Origin: Sphaerulina vaccinii
Lineage: Eukaryota; Ascomycota; Dothideomycetes; Mycosphaerellales; Mycosphaerellaceae
Length of the DNA: 64,000 bases
Assembly (NCBI GenBank): GCA_022570795.1
Contig: JAKUDP010000006.1
Coordinates: 1,922,001 to 1,986,000 of the forward strand
Direction: 5' to 3'
The translations under genes and the position numbers were made by a program. The notes below the pieces were generated by a model. It made no database searches. It had not been told where the DNA came from and saw nothing but the letters and a program-made list of their open reading frames with translations. Positions 10,060 through 21,343 of the stretch are shown piece by piece (position 1 is the first letter of the stretch; each line of letters opens with the position of its first letter).

Positions 10060-12061
10060 CTCTGATGTTTGCTCCGTTGTAGTGATGGTTCCGAAGCAAA
10101 GAGAAGCGTGAAAGTGTCTAGATGGTGGAACAGGATCGGCGAATGAGTCCGCGATGAAATGGTACCAGGCACAGTCCTTGGTGGCGTGGTGGTGTTGCAG
10201 CGAAGGAGGAGTTGAAGTTGTTGATTTCGAAGGTGTGAAGCTGGCAAAGTACCCACCCGCCTTTTCGAAGCGTTCAACCCGCAGTACAGTGGCATGCATA
10301 CCACGACGCCATTGTCCGACGTTCAGACCGATTCCTCCCTCTATCTTCACAGCAGACTGGCTTCAAGTATATTAGTCCAGACAAGGCGGGGGATGGGTCC
10401 TTTCTCTGATCTTGCCGCAGTGTTCTGTTAATGCGCTGCTGCAGCTCTCGCCACCTTAGTCTGCGGATCTAGCAGCAGAGATGAGATGACATAGGAAGTC
10501 CTTCTCTGATCTAGCCGGGATCTCCTAATACTACGTCGCGACGACCTTGGATGGCATGGTAAGCAGCTAGAATGACAGAGATGGTATAGAAACTTCATGC
10601 TGTATGCCAGGAACGACTATGAAACGCGCGATTCAAACTGTACACCAGCAGTGTCTCGCACGAGGCACGAGAGGGTTGATCGCGGTCGGCGGCTCGCAAC
10701 AAGTTACAACTTACGACGACCATGACCCCAGATGCTGGATCCCAAAAGCATCGAGAGGCACCGCGGTAGCAGAGAAACCAATCCTCCTGTCTCGCTCGCT
10801 ATCGAGAAGCTCTTTACAAGATAGGGTACCAAGCACTCGAAGCGCGAGACAGTTTCCATGGTCCATCTTCAATTCACCCTGAGCCTGGTCATTCTCCACG
10901 CCCGAGAGCACGTTTCTGATACTGGCGAGCAGAGATCGAACGTGTTGCAATCAGAACGCGATCAGGAATGGGAAACAAATAGGACGCATATGGACAGGGA
11001 GTACAAGCGCTCTCCACATCGACTGACAGCCATGGCAACAGCGTCAGAGTTATAGCCTGGACAGAACGAGGAGGCAGAACAGACAACATATTGACAGGAA
11101 GCATAGCCGCTCTCCGCAACTGCTGACTGCCGTGGTAGCAATGTCTGGATCAGAGCGCGATCGGAAAGCAAGACGCGAGTATAGGCATGGTATGGGAGGC
11201 ATGATCGCACTGCGCAGCTGCTGACCGCCGCGCCAGTCATGCTACAACCGGAGTGCGATGAGAAACGAGCACACAAACGGGAATCATCTCCAAAGATCCA
11301 GAAACCCAACTTCAACAACGAGCACTCATTGCTCTCCCTGTCGAGTAACCCTCCACGCACTACCAGGCATCCCTAAGAGTAACTCCACTGCTCATGAGTT
11401 TATCACGGAGAAGCGTTGGTGTGTATCTGCGCCATGAGACCGACTCGCAAGCCCCACGCACGAGGGGCAATCTTTCGAAGAAGCATTCACCGATAACAGC
11501 CAAGAAGACCTAGCGTCAACAGGAAAGTTCGAGCGCAAGGCGGAGGCCGTTATTATCAAGCGGATTAAGCGCCGCTGGCTGTTGTACAAGAAGGGAGCTG
11601 AGAAGGGAACCGTGGGAGGTTACGTGAACGTTCCCCGTAAGCGCTGAGCGCTACGCCAATTGTGTTATAAGCAGAGCGCAATCAAGAATGAGGGTATGTG
11701 CAGAGATCAGCGAGATGTGAAGCATCAGGGCTCTCCATATCTCCAACAGCCGCACTCACAGCATTGTAGCTGGAGCGCGACTGGCAACGGCGACTAGAAT
11801 CAGAGAACGCAGCACTGCTGCTGTGCTAGGCTTTGCTAGATATATTCACTTCACCACCTTAGCGAGGTCTCCTGTTCGCAGAACTGATCACTAGGCGCCA
11901 AGCCAGTTAGTGTGCATGTGAACAGCTTAGCGCGTGCTTTTTCCTCTAGTGCCTAGCAATTCGCTTCGTACTCGAGTGTTCTCGAAAGGACATGGACCAG
12001 ACCGGCACCTTCAGAACACACCATCAGGTCGCAAGCTCGCACTACTCAATCAAGAGCAGCC
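10060..12061. other. 2-kb gene-free region with diverged repeats
   Basis: The first 300 bases are leader and promoter of the minus-strand family B gene. The rest has only short frames and includes the diverged tandem units listed separately. The promoter of the family C gene lies at the right end. Confidence 0.5.
10996..11275. repeat. Diverged tandem repeat, about 95-bp unit
   Basis: Three successive stretches starting near 10996, 11096 and 11190 share the order G-CTCTCC/CACTGC, CTGAC-GCC, GCAA/TCAT and a block like GGAGCGCGAT. A fourth related stretch lies near 11717. Identity is low and was judged by eye; the period is about 95 bp. The copies look old and heavily mutated. Confidence 0.45.
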
Positions 12062-13148
12062 ATGGCTACAGCAACCAAACACTGGCTACACAAGACGCCA
12101 AGAGAGCTACTCGATACTGGCGGCCGCGGCAATGACATTGAACTCGAGGTGCTGCGAGTTCATCTCATTATCAAGTACCAGCAAAGCATCCTGGTCACCC
12201 AGAGAAACAATGGAAGGTATCAGGTGCCCTGCTGGGATATCAGGAGAGGTCAAAATATCAGCTCAGAGCCACTGTCAGAACTCGTACTGAGAATGCTAAG
12301 GCCTGCCACTCCTGCCGCAGCCGGCGCTCTAATTTGTCCTCAGATGATGGAGTTTAATTTCGCACAGCCTCTCGCTGCATCAGTTGAGACACGACTCGAC
12401 ATTGCGGTAATCATCGCTCCGCATTTCATTGATCCACAATGGATACCTCAAGGCTTTAGCGGAAAGGGCTGGTGGCCTTTGACAGGAGATTCTGTGGCTG
12501 GGCTATTCGCTGGTCGAGTGCTGCATCGTATCTTGGGCATGAGAGGTCAGAGAGGTATGAGACGACTCATATTGTGCTTAAGGAGAGCCTGCTGACATCA
12601 TGTTCCCAGTGACGACTACTCAAGCCGATAAATACGCCGTACGTTTAGAGGTACTGCGCTCGATAGGAGGTTGTGTTCGGCATGTCGAGCTCTCAGCAGC
12701 TCCTAGCCTTGCTAGCATTGCCATTTTGGAGCCAACAGAATCCGACAAGCTTCTCCATCCTCAGATCGGCCTATTCCTGATGACAGTATCGGCGCCATGG
12801 ATAAACGAAATCAGAGCCAGTGGACACGCAATGGACGTCAATTACGATGAGGGACCATCGCTAGGACGAAGTGGACATCGGACTTTTCGTGTGGTAGGCT
12901 GGATCGATAGGAGACGATATGTGGAGGAGGTGAAGCTAGCAGACACACCGTTGTCGCTAAATGGTGCTTTTCGACCTGATGGCTCAGTGGCACAGAATTG
13001 GATTCCGCCAAGGACTGATGGCATGGAGTTCTTCTTGAAGACTAGCAATCCGCAGCCGGCGATGGACGAATGGGACCCGAAGCTTGTCATGGGCATCTCG
13101 AAGAATGTGTCGGAAGGATATGGCTCTCTTCACGCACATGATAGCTGA
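12062..13148 (+). CDS. HWLxKTP-family protein C (343 aa)
   Basis: Exons 12062-12554 and 12610-13148. The 55-nt intron has donor GTATGA, branch GCTGAC and acceptor CCCAG. The protein starts M-A-T-A-T-K-H-W-L-H-K-T-P-R-E-L-L. Residues about 35-75 read L-I-I-K-Y-Q-Q-S-I-L-V-T-Q-R, then G-R-Y-Q-V-P, then S-E-P-L-S-E-L-V-L-R-M-L. This is the best case in the family for a degenerate Nudix layout (strand, basic pair, aromatic-x-x-P, helix), though the catalytic glutamates are not in place. The C-terminus F-R-P-D-G-S-V-A-Q-N-W matches the ends of the other two members. The intron is absent from copies A and B. Confidence 0.75.
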
Positions 13149-13417
13149 GGCGCAGGAGGTGGAGTCATGGCAGTGGCACAGAAAGTGGCAGCAGTAGAGA
13201 ATGCTGGTTGATCCTGGAGGTGTACAGAATCAACGAGCAGCATGATCGGCACTCTCTCTGGTTGTGGGAATTCACCGAGGCGCCAGAGGTCGGAATAATG
13301 AGATCGGTGCAAGGCGAATTAGCATGCTAATGCATGTGACATACGAGCGGTGGTGAGAAGTAGTTAAGAGGCTCTATATCGAGTGAGGACTATAGCCACA
13401 TAGCAGAAGTCTACATT

Positions 13418-15223
13418 CTACTCTTCCCCAAACAACCATCTCTTACTCTGGCTCGCCTCCACCTGCGTAGCATTCCCCAGCACAGTCCCATTGACGTTTG
13501 CCTGATCAGCCCAAGTATCCTTCAAGGCCCAGACCGCGACACTACTGGTAGCATTCTCTGGTATACCACCAACATGCACAGCGAGAGTATCAAGCTGTAC
13601 TGAAGGAAAGACTGACAAAGTCCCAACAGCCTGCGCACCATTGAGATATACCTCAATAATGGAGTTGTCATACACCACCTTGAGCTCCCAGCTTCCATCA
13701 GCAGGAACGAAGATACCTTCCTCGGAGAACTTATCGGTGAAGTAAGGATTCTCGCTAAAGCCTCGCAAATTACCACGATCGATCCAGATACCAGGCTCGC
13801 CTGCGACTTTGATTCCACCTCGAATGAATTCTCCTGTTACAGAAGAGGAGATCGTGAAGTTGGCTGTGCCGCGGCGAGTGGATGTTGTGAGACCTGTGAT
13901 GTTCGTCTCTAGGTAGAAGGCTCCGCTGGGGACGTCTCCGAAGTTGCTGAAGACAGAGCCATTGCCGAGGGAGCTGTTGTAAGCTAGCTCAGACTCGATG
14001 ACAGTTTCGATATTGTAGATGTCGGAGACTAGATCGTAGCCTCGCATGGAGATGTTGGCTAGAATATGCGAGCGAGGCAAGGTGTTCGCTGAACGGAACT
14101 GCCCATGTTCGATGAGACCTGTAGGGACGAGAGAAGTGTATTGCCAGTTGGACGCCCAGCCTAGTGCGATTTGAGGTTCACCGAACGGGACACCCGAGAA
14201 GAACTGCGCTGCGTAATTGTCTTTGCCGAAATCTGTAAAGCGTGTCGCATCGTCGAACGGCTCGAAATGGGTTCCATTGAAGTCTCCGACGAAGTATTCT
14301 GAGATACTGCCGCCGCGAGGTCCACCAGGATTGATAGAGACGAGCAAAAACCAGACTGGCTCTTCTTGACCGCGCATGGGCATCTGGACCAGGTTCGGGC
14401 ACTCGTACTGCACTCCAAGGAAGCCATGTTTCGTAAAGTTCGAAGCATGCGTCCAGTCTTTGAGGTCTGGAGAAGTGTACACTCCAATCACGAATTCAGT
14501 TGCGTACGCGAGGGTCATGACCCATTGCCCGCTTGCCTCGTGCCAGATTACATGAGGATCGCGGAACTGCGTGGAGTTGACGTCGATCACGGGGTTGCCT
14601 TCGTACGCATCGAAGGAGTAGCCTCCATCGCGACTGTATGCGATTGCCTGGTATTGGTTGCCTTGCTGACCGTTCGGGTACTCGGCGACAGTGTACATAG
14701 CAACAACTCCATTGTCTTGGTCTGGGAAGAAACCTGACGTGTTGTTGGGATCGAGGACAGCTGAGCCGCTGAAGATGAAAGAGTAGTCATTTGGTGGGAA
14801 GAATGGAATTTTCTGATTCGTCCAGGTGTACAAGTCTTGTGAAGTAGCATGACCCCAATGCTGATTTCCTGCAACTGGTGTGATTGGATTGTACTGATAG
14901 TACAGATGCCATGTGCCGTCTGCCGCTCTGTGCATGCCGTTGGGGTCTAGACACTGATCAGCATGTGCTCAACCTTTCGTGAAACTGTTGCACGAACCGT
15001 TCATGAAATATCTTGGAGGTGAGAAGTGTACTCGTGGTCGTAAGAAGTCTGTATAGTCCCCCGGAATAGGTGCGTCTGTAGGCACTCCAGGTGCATAATA
15101 TGTAGCTGTCGCATTCGGGAAGTTTGCAGGCAGTCCTGTCGCAGTGTTCGAAGTGCCAGCTGCTTGAGCAGCAGCTTGGTGTGCGAACACAGCCGCAGCT
15201 GGTATAAGTGTCTTGTACAACAT
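13418..15223 (-). CDS. Secreted GH32 beta-fructofuranosidase (invertase/exo-inulinase type)
   Basis: Exons 15223-14998 and 14946-13418 on the minus strand give 584 aa. The 51-nt intron has donor GTTCGT and falls inside the catalytic N-D-P-N-G motif, which splicing restores. A signal peptide covers residues 1 to about 20. The three GH32 catalytic residues are present: nucleophile D76 in N-D-P-N-G, D205 in F-R-D-P-H (transition-state stabiliser) and E257 in Y-E-C-P-N (acid/base). The five-bladed propeller is followed by a C-terminal beta-sandwich. Many N-x-S/T sites suggest a glycosylated extracellular enzyme. GH32 enzymes release terminal fructose from sucrose, inulin or levan; sequence alone does not decide which. 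A TATA-like ATAAAAG lies about 55 bp upstream of the ATG. Confidence 0.93.
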
Positions 15224-16268
15224 GATCGCTACGTAGAGACAGAACCTCGCAGGAGAACGTAGTCGGCTCTGTCTTGACTTTTATGATTCCTCGATCTCGC
15301 CTTGGCTCCAAGATCTACCCCTCCTACAATTCGTTAGCAGCATCATTGTCTTACCATCGTGAGAGTAGTGGAGTACAAAACAAGCACTGAGGCTACATCT
15401 TTCTTGTCGTCACGCTGCACTCTACGGCCCGACTGGGTACGTATTGCCGATGGCTCATCATTCCGCCCAGAATTGTATCGACATTGGAGGATTGGCGCTG
15501 ACGAAGAATGTCGAAAGAGTGCAAGTTTAATGCATCCTTACATGCATACATGGTGGAGTCCCCACATGGAGCGCAGGCGGAGAGGCACAAGCATCGAGCC
15601 GAGACGGCGACTTTGCGGTGAAAATGTGCGTGAGTTTGCTGATCGGGAATCGGCATGCACTGCTGATGTGGAGGACCGTCCCGATGTTCTATGGCCGCGG
15701 AGACGAAATGGAGGTCATATCGCACTGGAGCTGTCCTTGTGACTCCCTGCGTCTTGCCAGAGATCGAATCTCTGAAGACACTTTCATGTACAATCTGTGA
15801 TCTCTCTTATGAACCAGAAATTTGCCACAGCAAGGATGTCCAATGCTCACGCCACGGCTCGCGAGTAAGGAGTCCTCAGCGAGGCTAACTTGGACTATGC
15901 CTGACTTCAACCTAGGATTCAGGCAACAGTAAGAAGATGGCGTAAGGTTCCAAGAGAAACAGGTCGCTTCGCTGATGAGACTCTTTCATGTTGAAGGAGA
16001 GTGAGGCATGTGTAGGCATGTCCTTGCTGCATCGCGAGCCATCACGAGACAGAGATGGCTCAAGTCTTCCAGGAGTCGTGAGATCCATGCCAGCCAGAGG
16101 TCTGTCGATGAAGCGATGTGGATGTTGTTGGGAAGAGCCTCCATCGCTCCTGCTCTCTGATAGAGCGGGCTTACGTAATATTGCTCCACTTAAATTTCGA
16201 GATACTCGAACTCGAACTTCACAACTCTCACTTCAATTCCACCGACAACGCCAAATAACTTTGGCGCA
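15224..16268. other. Divergent intergenic region, no gene seen
   Basis: This lies between the divergently transcribed GH32 gene and the lysine-rich gene at 16269, and must hold both promoters. Overlapping frames on both strands at 15359-15742 carry no recognisable domain and are treated as chance. Confidence 0.5.
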
Positions 16269-18176
16269 ATGGCGACCGCACAGCAAGGGAGGTACGCCTC
16301 GTTTCCGCCGATGAAGATACACAAAACGGTGCAAATTTCACAAAAGAACGCACAGCCAATTCTCGCGAAATTTCTCGAGCGCACGAAGACGAAACGTCAC
16401 CTTCATCCCGACGCAAGGCTTGCGACCGAAGGAGTGCAATGGGGACCAAAAGGAGCATCGAACGGCGGTTGGGCCATTCATCACCTCAAGCGCATTGAAG
16501 AAGGCATGCGCGGAGTCAACCTCATGCCACAGAGCAAAGAAGAGCTTGACGCATTAGGGTTTGGAGATGAAGCTATTCAGCACGGAATCAACGCAAGCGA
16601 CTCGAACTTGCCAGGAGAAGATAATGCGCTCGACGAGAGCATTCAGCAAAATGTATCACACCATGTCGAGGAGGAACCGATTGACTTGTCCGGCAAATCT
16701 GGCAAAGACCTGACAGCTGCGGAGAAGAAAGCGAGAAAGGATGCGAAAAAGAAGCGGAGTCTGCAAGAGCGAGCAGACGGAGAACCGGAACGCAAGCGAA
16801 AGAAGCAAAATGAGGCTGAAGATCTCGACAACGTGAAATCTGAAGCCATGGACCTCGACCACGATCCAGATGCGCAGTCGAAGGAGTCATATGAGAGAGA
16901 ACAGGAAATCCTGGAAGGCGAAGTCGGTGAACGTGAAGGCGCACCATCATCCAAGCAGAACATCCCAGAACCATCTCTTGTCACTCATGACGCCGCTGGC
17001 GAGGTCAATGTACCCAAGAAGGCTAGCACAGCAGAAGAGAAGGCTGCGCGAAAGGAGGCGAAGAAGGCAAAACGGAATGAAGCGCGTGAAGCAAAGGCAA
17101 GTATGTCAAGTAGCAAGGTTGTAGGACAGGCTAAGTCTGAAGATTAGGGATCTCCCAGTACTTCTCAGGTTGCTCCTACATCTACTATATCGACCGCCAC
17201 CACTGCACGCGCGACCGTCAGATTCGAGTCTGCTGAGGCTGTGGAGGTCTCTCCGAATGAGCGGCATGACTACACCAACGAGGAACTGGACAGATTGATC
17301 GCACAGTACATCAAGGATCTAGAGAACAACCAAGCTTTTAGTAGGAGCTTGTACAGTACCATCCAGGTTCCGAAGAGGAAGAAGCCCGAGACATTGGAAC
17401 AGGCCGCGATGCGCAAGGCCAAGGCAGCGATCGTTCAGCTACGACCAGACCTTGCCATGGGCGAGTATTACCAATCTTTGTGGGCGACCAAGGCGGTCAA
17501 GAAGGCGAGCCGTGTCACTCTTACACGCAATGCAATCGGAGCGATCGTTGTGCCCAAGAAGAAGAAGGACGAATCGCCTGCAGAGCGGGTGGCAAGACAA
17601 GCCGCGAAGATCGGTGCTCAGCTAGAAGAGGAAGCATCTCTGAAAGCTGCAGGTCCTCGTGCGGTGCGTGGTGCAAGGGGCGATGGCGTGGAGCGCGATC
17701 GGAGTGGGGAAACAGTAGTGCCTAAGAAGAAGAAGGATGAAACGCCAGCAGAGAAAGAGGCACGTCTCGCTGCAAGGCGAAAGGCGAGAGTGGGAGAGAA
17801 CCAGTATCGAGAATGGCTAGGAGATAACAAGAAGTCTCAGGCGGGCATGTGGACGTCGACTGAGCTCAAGCATGTCGATCCCACACAAGAGCTAGTCTTG
17901 CGGCTTGGTTGTCACGGCCACGTGAGCACGCTACCTGAGCGGCCGTCGAAGTCTTCATTTGACAATAAGTGTGGAGATTGTGGCGAAGGCATCAACTCTC
18001 AGATGCACTGGGGCTTGAAGGACGACAACTCTTGGGTCATTCTCTGCCACAACTGCTACTCCAGGCGATTCAATCGCCATTGGCGAGAACTGTTTGCGCA
18101 AAATAGAGACCGCAGAGACAGCAACCCTGGAGCTGAACATATGACGCATGGTAAGATCGACAATATCCCATACTAA
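16269..18176 (+). CDS. Lysine-repeat protein with C-terminal GATA-like zinc finger
   Basis: ATG 16269 has a good context. The frame runs to 18176 with a single TAG at 17145-17147. I read it as one gene with a short intron removing the TAG: 17121-17168 (48 nt, GTAGGA...CTCAG) or 17118-17168 (51 nt) both keep the frame and give 618-619 aa. The alternatives are two adjacent genes or a nonsense mutation. The N-terminal 90 residues look folded. A long middle holds E-K-x-A-R-K-x-A-K-K repeats each preceded by V-P-K-K. The C-terminus has C-G-D-C, 21 residues, then C-H-N-C with an intervening W-G-L, a GATA-type spacing, and ends K-I-D-N-I-P-Y. The downstream neighbour is a paralogue. A nuclear or nucleolar role is likely but not shown. 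Confidence 0.6.
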
Positions 18177-18263
18177 TCTCGCGCACATCTACTTCTGCAC
18201 AATGCACTTGGCAGCGAACAGCTTAGCATAGCTCAGCATGAATGACAGAGAGAACACTATATC

Positions 18264-19244
18264 ATGTCTACGACTTCTGACTCCTTCTTTCTCCCTCATC
18301 CTTCACCACTCTTGGCATCCTTTTCAAGGACACCTTCCGCTAACATTCACCTAGCAGACCCTAACATTCCCGCAAGCGTTGGCCTCGAGCGTAACGACGA
18401 TGGAGAGACAGCTGTGACGGAGAAGCGCAAGGGCGAGACATCAGAAGAGAGGGCTGCCCGCAAGGCTGCGAGGAAGGCTAGAAAGGCGGTCTCTCAAGCC
18501 AACGACACCGGCCCTGCTACTGGGCGCGATGACGACGTCGAGTTACTGGAGCTACCGAAGAAGCAGAGAGCAAAGTCCGCAGAAGAGAAGGCAGCACGGA
18601 AAGCTGCGAAGAAGGACAGGGTAGCTGCAACTCAAGCTGATGAGACCAATCCTGCTGCTGAGCGCGACGACGACGTCGATATACTGGAGCCGCCAGAGAA
18701 GAGAGCCAAGACGGACGAGCAGAAAGCAGCACGTAAAGCTGCAAAGAAAGCTGGAGTGGCTGTTTCTCAAGCTGATGAGTCCCGTCCTGCTGCTGAGCGC
18801 GACGACAGTGGCGAGGTGTTGGTGCCGAAGAAGAGGAAAGCAGCGGCTGAAGAACCGAGAGTGAACTGGCTCGCATGGAACCAGTTGGCAAAGGAGAAAA
18901 GGCTGGAGATGAAGGCAAAAGTCCTCGAAGCCGCTCCTGGCCGCGACCAGGTGGAGTACTTTGACCTTGGCAAGAACCAGTATGGACGTCCTTGGCTTCC
19001 TGCTCGACCAGACAGCATGAAGGATCTGGAGCAAATATGTGTCGAGTGTGAGAATACCGAAGCCTCGCGATATCGTTGGGCTCTCAAAGGCGGCAAAACT
19101 TGGGTCTTGATATGCCAGACCTGCTACAATCGCCACTGGGAGCAGCGAAAGGCCGAGAAAGGGGGCAAGAAAGGCGTCCACGCTTATCATGGGGCGAAGA
19201 GCGACTATATCATGCAAGGCAAAGTCGACAACGTCCCGTACTGA
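18264..19244 (+). CDS. Tandem paralogue: lysine-repeat protein with GATA-like finger (326 aa)
   Basis: A single-exon gene starting 87 bp after the stop of its paralogue, same strand. The middle contains three to four repeats of about 45 residues, each with E-E-K-A-A-R-K-A-A-K-K, then Q-A-D-E, then A-E-R-D-D-D. At DNA level the period is about 135 bp (compare 18592 with 18727), so the array expanded by tandem duplication. The C-terminus has C-V-E-C, 21 residues including R-W-A-L-K-G-G, and C-Q-T-C, and ends K-V-D-N-V-P-Y, matching the upstream gene. GATA fingers bind DNA, but the usual residues after the fourth Cys are replaced here (N-R-H-W), so DNA binding is uncertain. The first 40 residues are a separate low-complexity leader. 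Confidence 0.8.
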   Translation: MSTTSDSFFLPHPSPLLASFSRTPSANIHLADPNIPASVGLERNDDGETAVTEKRKGETSEERAARKAARKARKAVSQANDTGPATGRDDDVELLELPKKQRAKSAEEKAARKAAKKDRVAATQADETNPAAERDDDVDILEPPEKRAKTDEQKAARKAAKKAGVAVSQADESRPAAERDDSGEVLVPKKRKAAAEEPRVNWLAWNQLAKEKRLEMKAKVLEAAPGRDQVEYFDLGKNQYGRPWLPARPDSMKDLEQICVECENTEASRYRWALKGGKTWVLICQTCYNRHWEQRKAEKGGKKGVHAYHGAKSDYIMQGKVDNVPY

Positions 19245-19544
19245 TCTCCGGCATAACTCGACCACAAGCAAGCTTAAGGACCACAGCACATCTCAGCGGC
19301 ATGAAGCGAAAGAGTACCTGTCAGCACGTCTCACGAACATTGCAGAACCCAAATTCTGCATGAGGAATACAGCACAGCTCTGCAACACAAAGCGAAACGA
19401 AACAGAGATACTAGTCAGCACATCTCACCAACTTTGCACAAAACAAACACCAGTCAGCACAACAGCTCTTCTCGGAGCCCAAGAACGAAACACAAACAGT
19501 CATCGAAAGTAGAAAACAGTTCATATCCTACAAAGAACGCTATC

Positions 19545-21150
19545 CTACAACTCCTTCTTCACCCCATCGCTCCCTTCCTTCTTCACATCCCGATCATCCT
19601 TCGGCCCCAACTTAACATCCTCCTCCACAACCCTCCTCTCACTCGTCCACCCAATAGCTTTCAACCTCTCAGTCAGAATCGGATGCGAGTAGTGGAAAGC
19701 AGAATACATCCAATCAGCGTCCATAGAACTCAAATTCTGTTTCTGGAGCTTGATGAGTGCTGCGGCGAGTTCGGAGGCATAGCCGAGTTTGTGGGAGAAA
19801 GCGTCTATAGTGCGCATGTTAGCTAGACGATTGTGTAGGCAGAGATGTGTAGTGGAACGTACCAGCTTCAAACTCAAATTTCCTCGTCAAAGCATTCATG
19901 CCGAATTTGACGACGCTGTCTGTTGGGCTGAGGACTTCGTTGAATAATAGGAAGCCGATCAGGATTGGTCGTTCCACTGGAAAGCCGAATGCGCGGAAGA
20001 GGGAGTTGTTCTTGATGAAGACGCTGAAGAGGGCGAAGATGTAGAACAGGTGGAAAGAGCTGATGCCTAGTAATTTGACTGTGTGACCCATTTGCCAGTG
20101 TCCCAATTCGTGTGCCAGTACAGCCTCAATTTCAGGAGTCGTAGACTTTTCGATGAGGGTATCGTAAAGGACGATCTTCTTTGGCAGGCCAGGGAGTCCG
20201 GTGAAGTAGGCATTGCTGTGAGAGGAACGTTTCGAGCCATCGATGACCTGCAGCTTGTCGAGTGGGAAGGAGAGTTTGTTGGCCAGAGCTTCGATGCGTT
20301 CTTTCAATTCGCCGGCGTCGAGAGGAGTGAGTTTATTAAAGAGCGGGACGATGAAGATTGGGTAGATTGTTACAGCCAGGAGCTGGATGACCAGCATGAA
20401 AGCCCAGATGTAGAAGAAGAACTGTATACTGAGTTAGCAGTGATCGCGTATAAGTGCGGTGAGCGCAGAAGAGAAGTGAGCAGAGCGTTGACCTGTGAAC
20501 TGTCTCGCCAGCTCTTCAGTCCAGCAAGCCAGCAACTCTCCCAAAGCTCCCATGTTTGTCCGACTTACGTTGTCTCCCGTCACTTGTATAATCTTGAAGA
20601 ACGCAGCTCCAATCGGCACACCAAAAGCCAGACTCAACGCCTGTCCTTTCACCAAATCCGTCAACCATAGCCCAATAGTCTGCTTATTGAACCCAAACTT
20701 CTCCTCCAGCACAAAGTGATGATAATAGCTAAACGGCAGCCCAATGATCGTTTCCACAAAAGAGTAACTGAAAGCAAACACCAGCCTCCTCGTAATCTCT
20801 CCCGAGAACCTCACAGGCGCATATTTGCTAATCAAGAGTCCTGAAACAGCCCACCAAGCAGGATAGAAGTTGTATGTGATCAAGGCGATGTTTTTGATTT
20901 GGTTGAATGTTGCACTGAAGACACCGAACTTGGCTTTCGCTCTTCCGTAGGCTTGCGATTTGTCGTGGGTCTTTTGATCGATTTCGTTCTTTAGCTGAGC
21001 GGGGATGTGCTTCGTCTTGAGCACTTGGTATTGGCGGTAGGTGAGGTAGGATTCGAGGGCATATTCGGCGACGGAGAAGGTGATTATGAGCGTTTTCCAC
21101 GGGATGAGGTCGCTGTCGAGGGCTGTCCCTAAGCGTTTGAGGAGGTCCAT
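19545..21150 (-). CDS. STE24: CAAX prenyl protease 1 (Ste24, peptidase M48)
   Basis: Three exons on the minus strand: 21150-20569, 20421-19863 and 19804-19545, with introns of 147 and 58 nt, giving 466 aa. The zinc motif H-E-L-G-H is at residues 298-302, and the third ligand lies in E-F-E-A-D-A-F around residue 377, a motif rebuilt only when the second intron is removed. The first intron is removed at G-D-N|F-F-F-Y, a conserved Ste24 position. Several membrane segments are visible. Ste24 is an ER and inner-nuclear-membrane protease that cleaves prenylated CAAX proteins such as a-factor and also clears clogged translocons. Length and motifs are normal. It shares a short divergent promoter region with the bL34m gene. 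Confidence 0.96.
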
Positions 21151-21343
21151 GGTGGGTGGTGGTGGTTGTGAGGGAGAGTGGAGTGGAAGATCAGACGTGG
21201 TCTCTATTGATCGTTACATGGGTACCCCCTCTATCTCATGATCTTGGCGCGGATGTCTTCTTGACTTCACTTCGGGAATGAACTCCGCATTGAACATTGA
21301 CAACCACTTCTATACCATCATACAGCAGAACAACATAGCCAAC
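21151..21343. promoter_or_regulatory. Short divergent promoter region STE24 / bL34m
   Basis: Only 193 bp separate the two start codons, which face away from each other, so the core promoters must be compact or shared. An in-frame upstream ATG at 21278 would lengthen bL34m by 22 residues. No TATA box is obvious. Confidence 0.5.

Noticed and set aside
15359..15742. 127-codon frame between GH32 and the lysine-rich gene
   Set aside because: Starts upstream of any good context, is overlapped by an equally long antisense frame, and has no domain.
19545..19560. C-terminal K-K-E-L of Ste24 as an ER retrieval signal
   Set aside because: Retrieval motifs of the HDEL type act in the ER lumen, whereas the Ste24 C-terminus faces the cytosol in known relatives.
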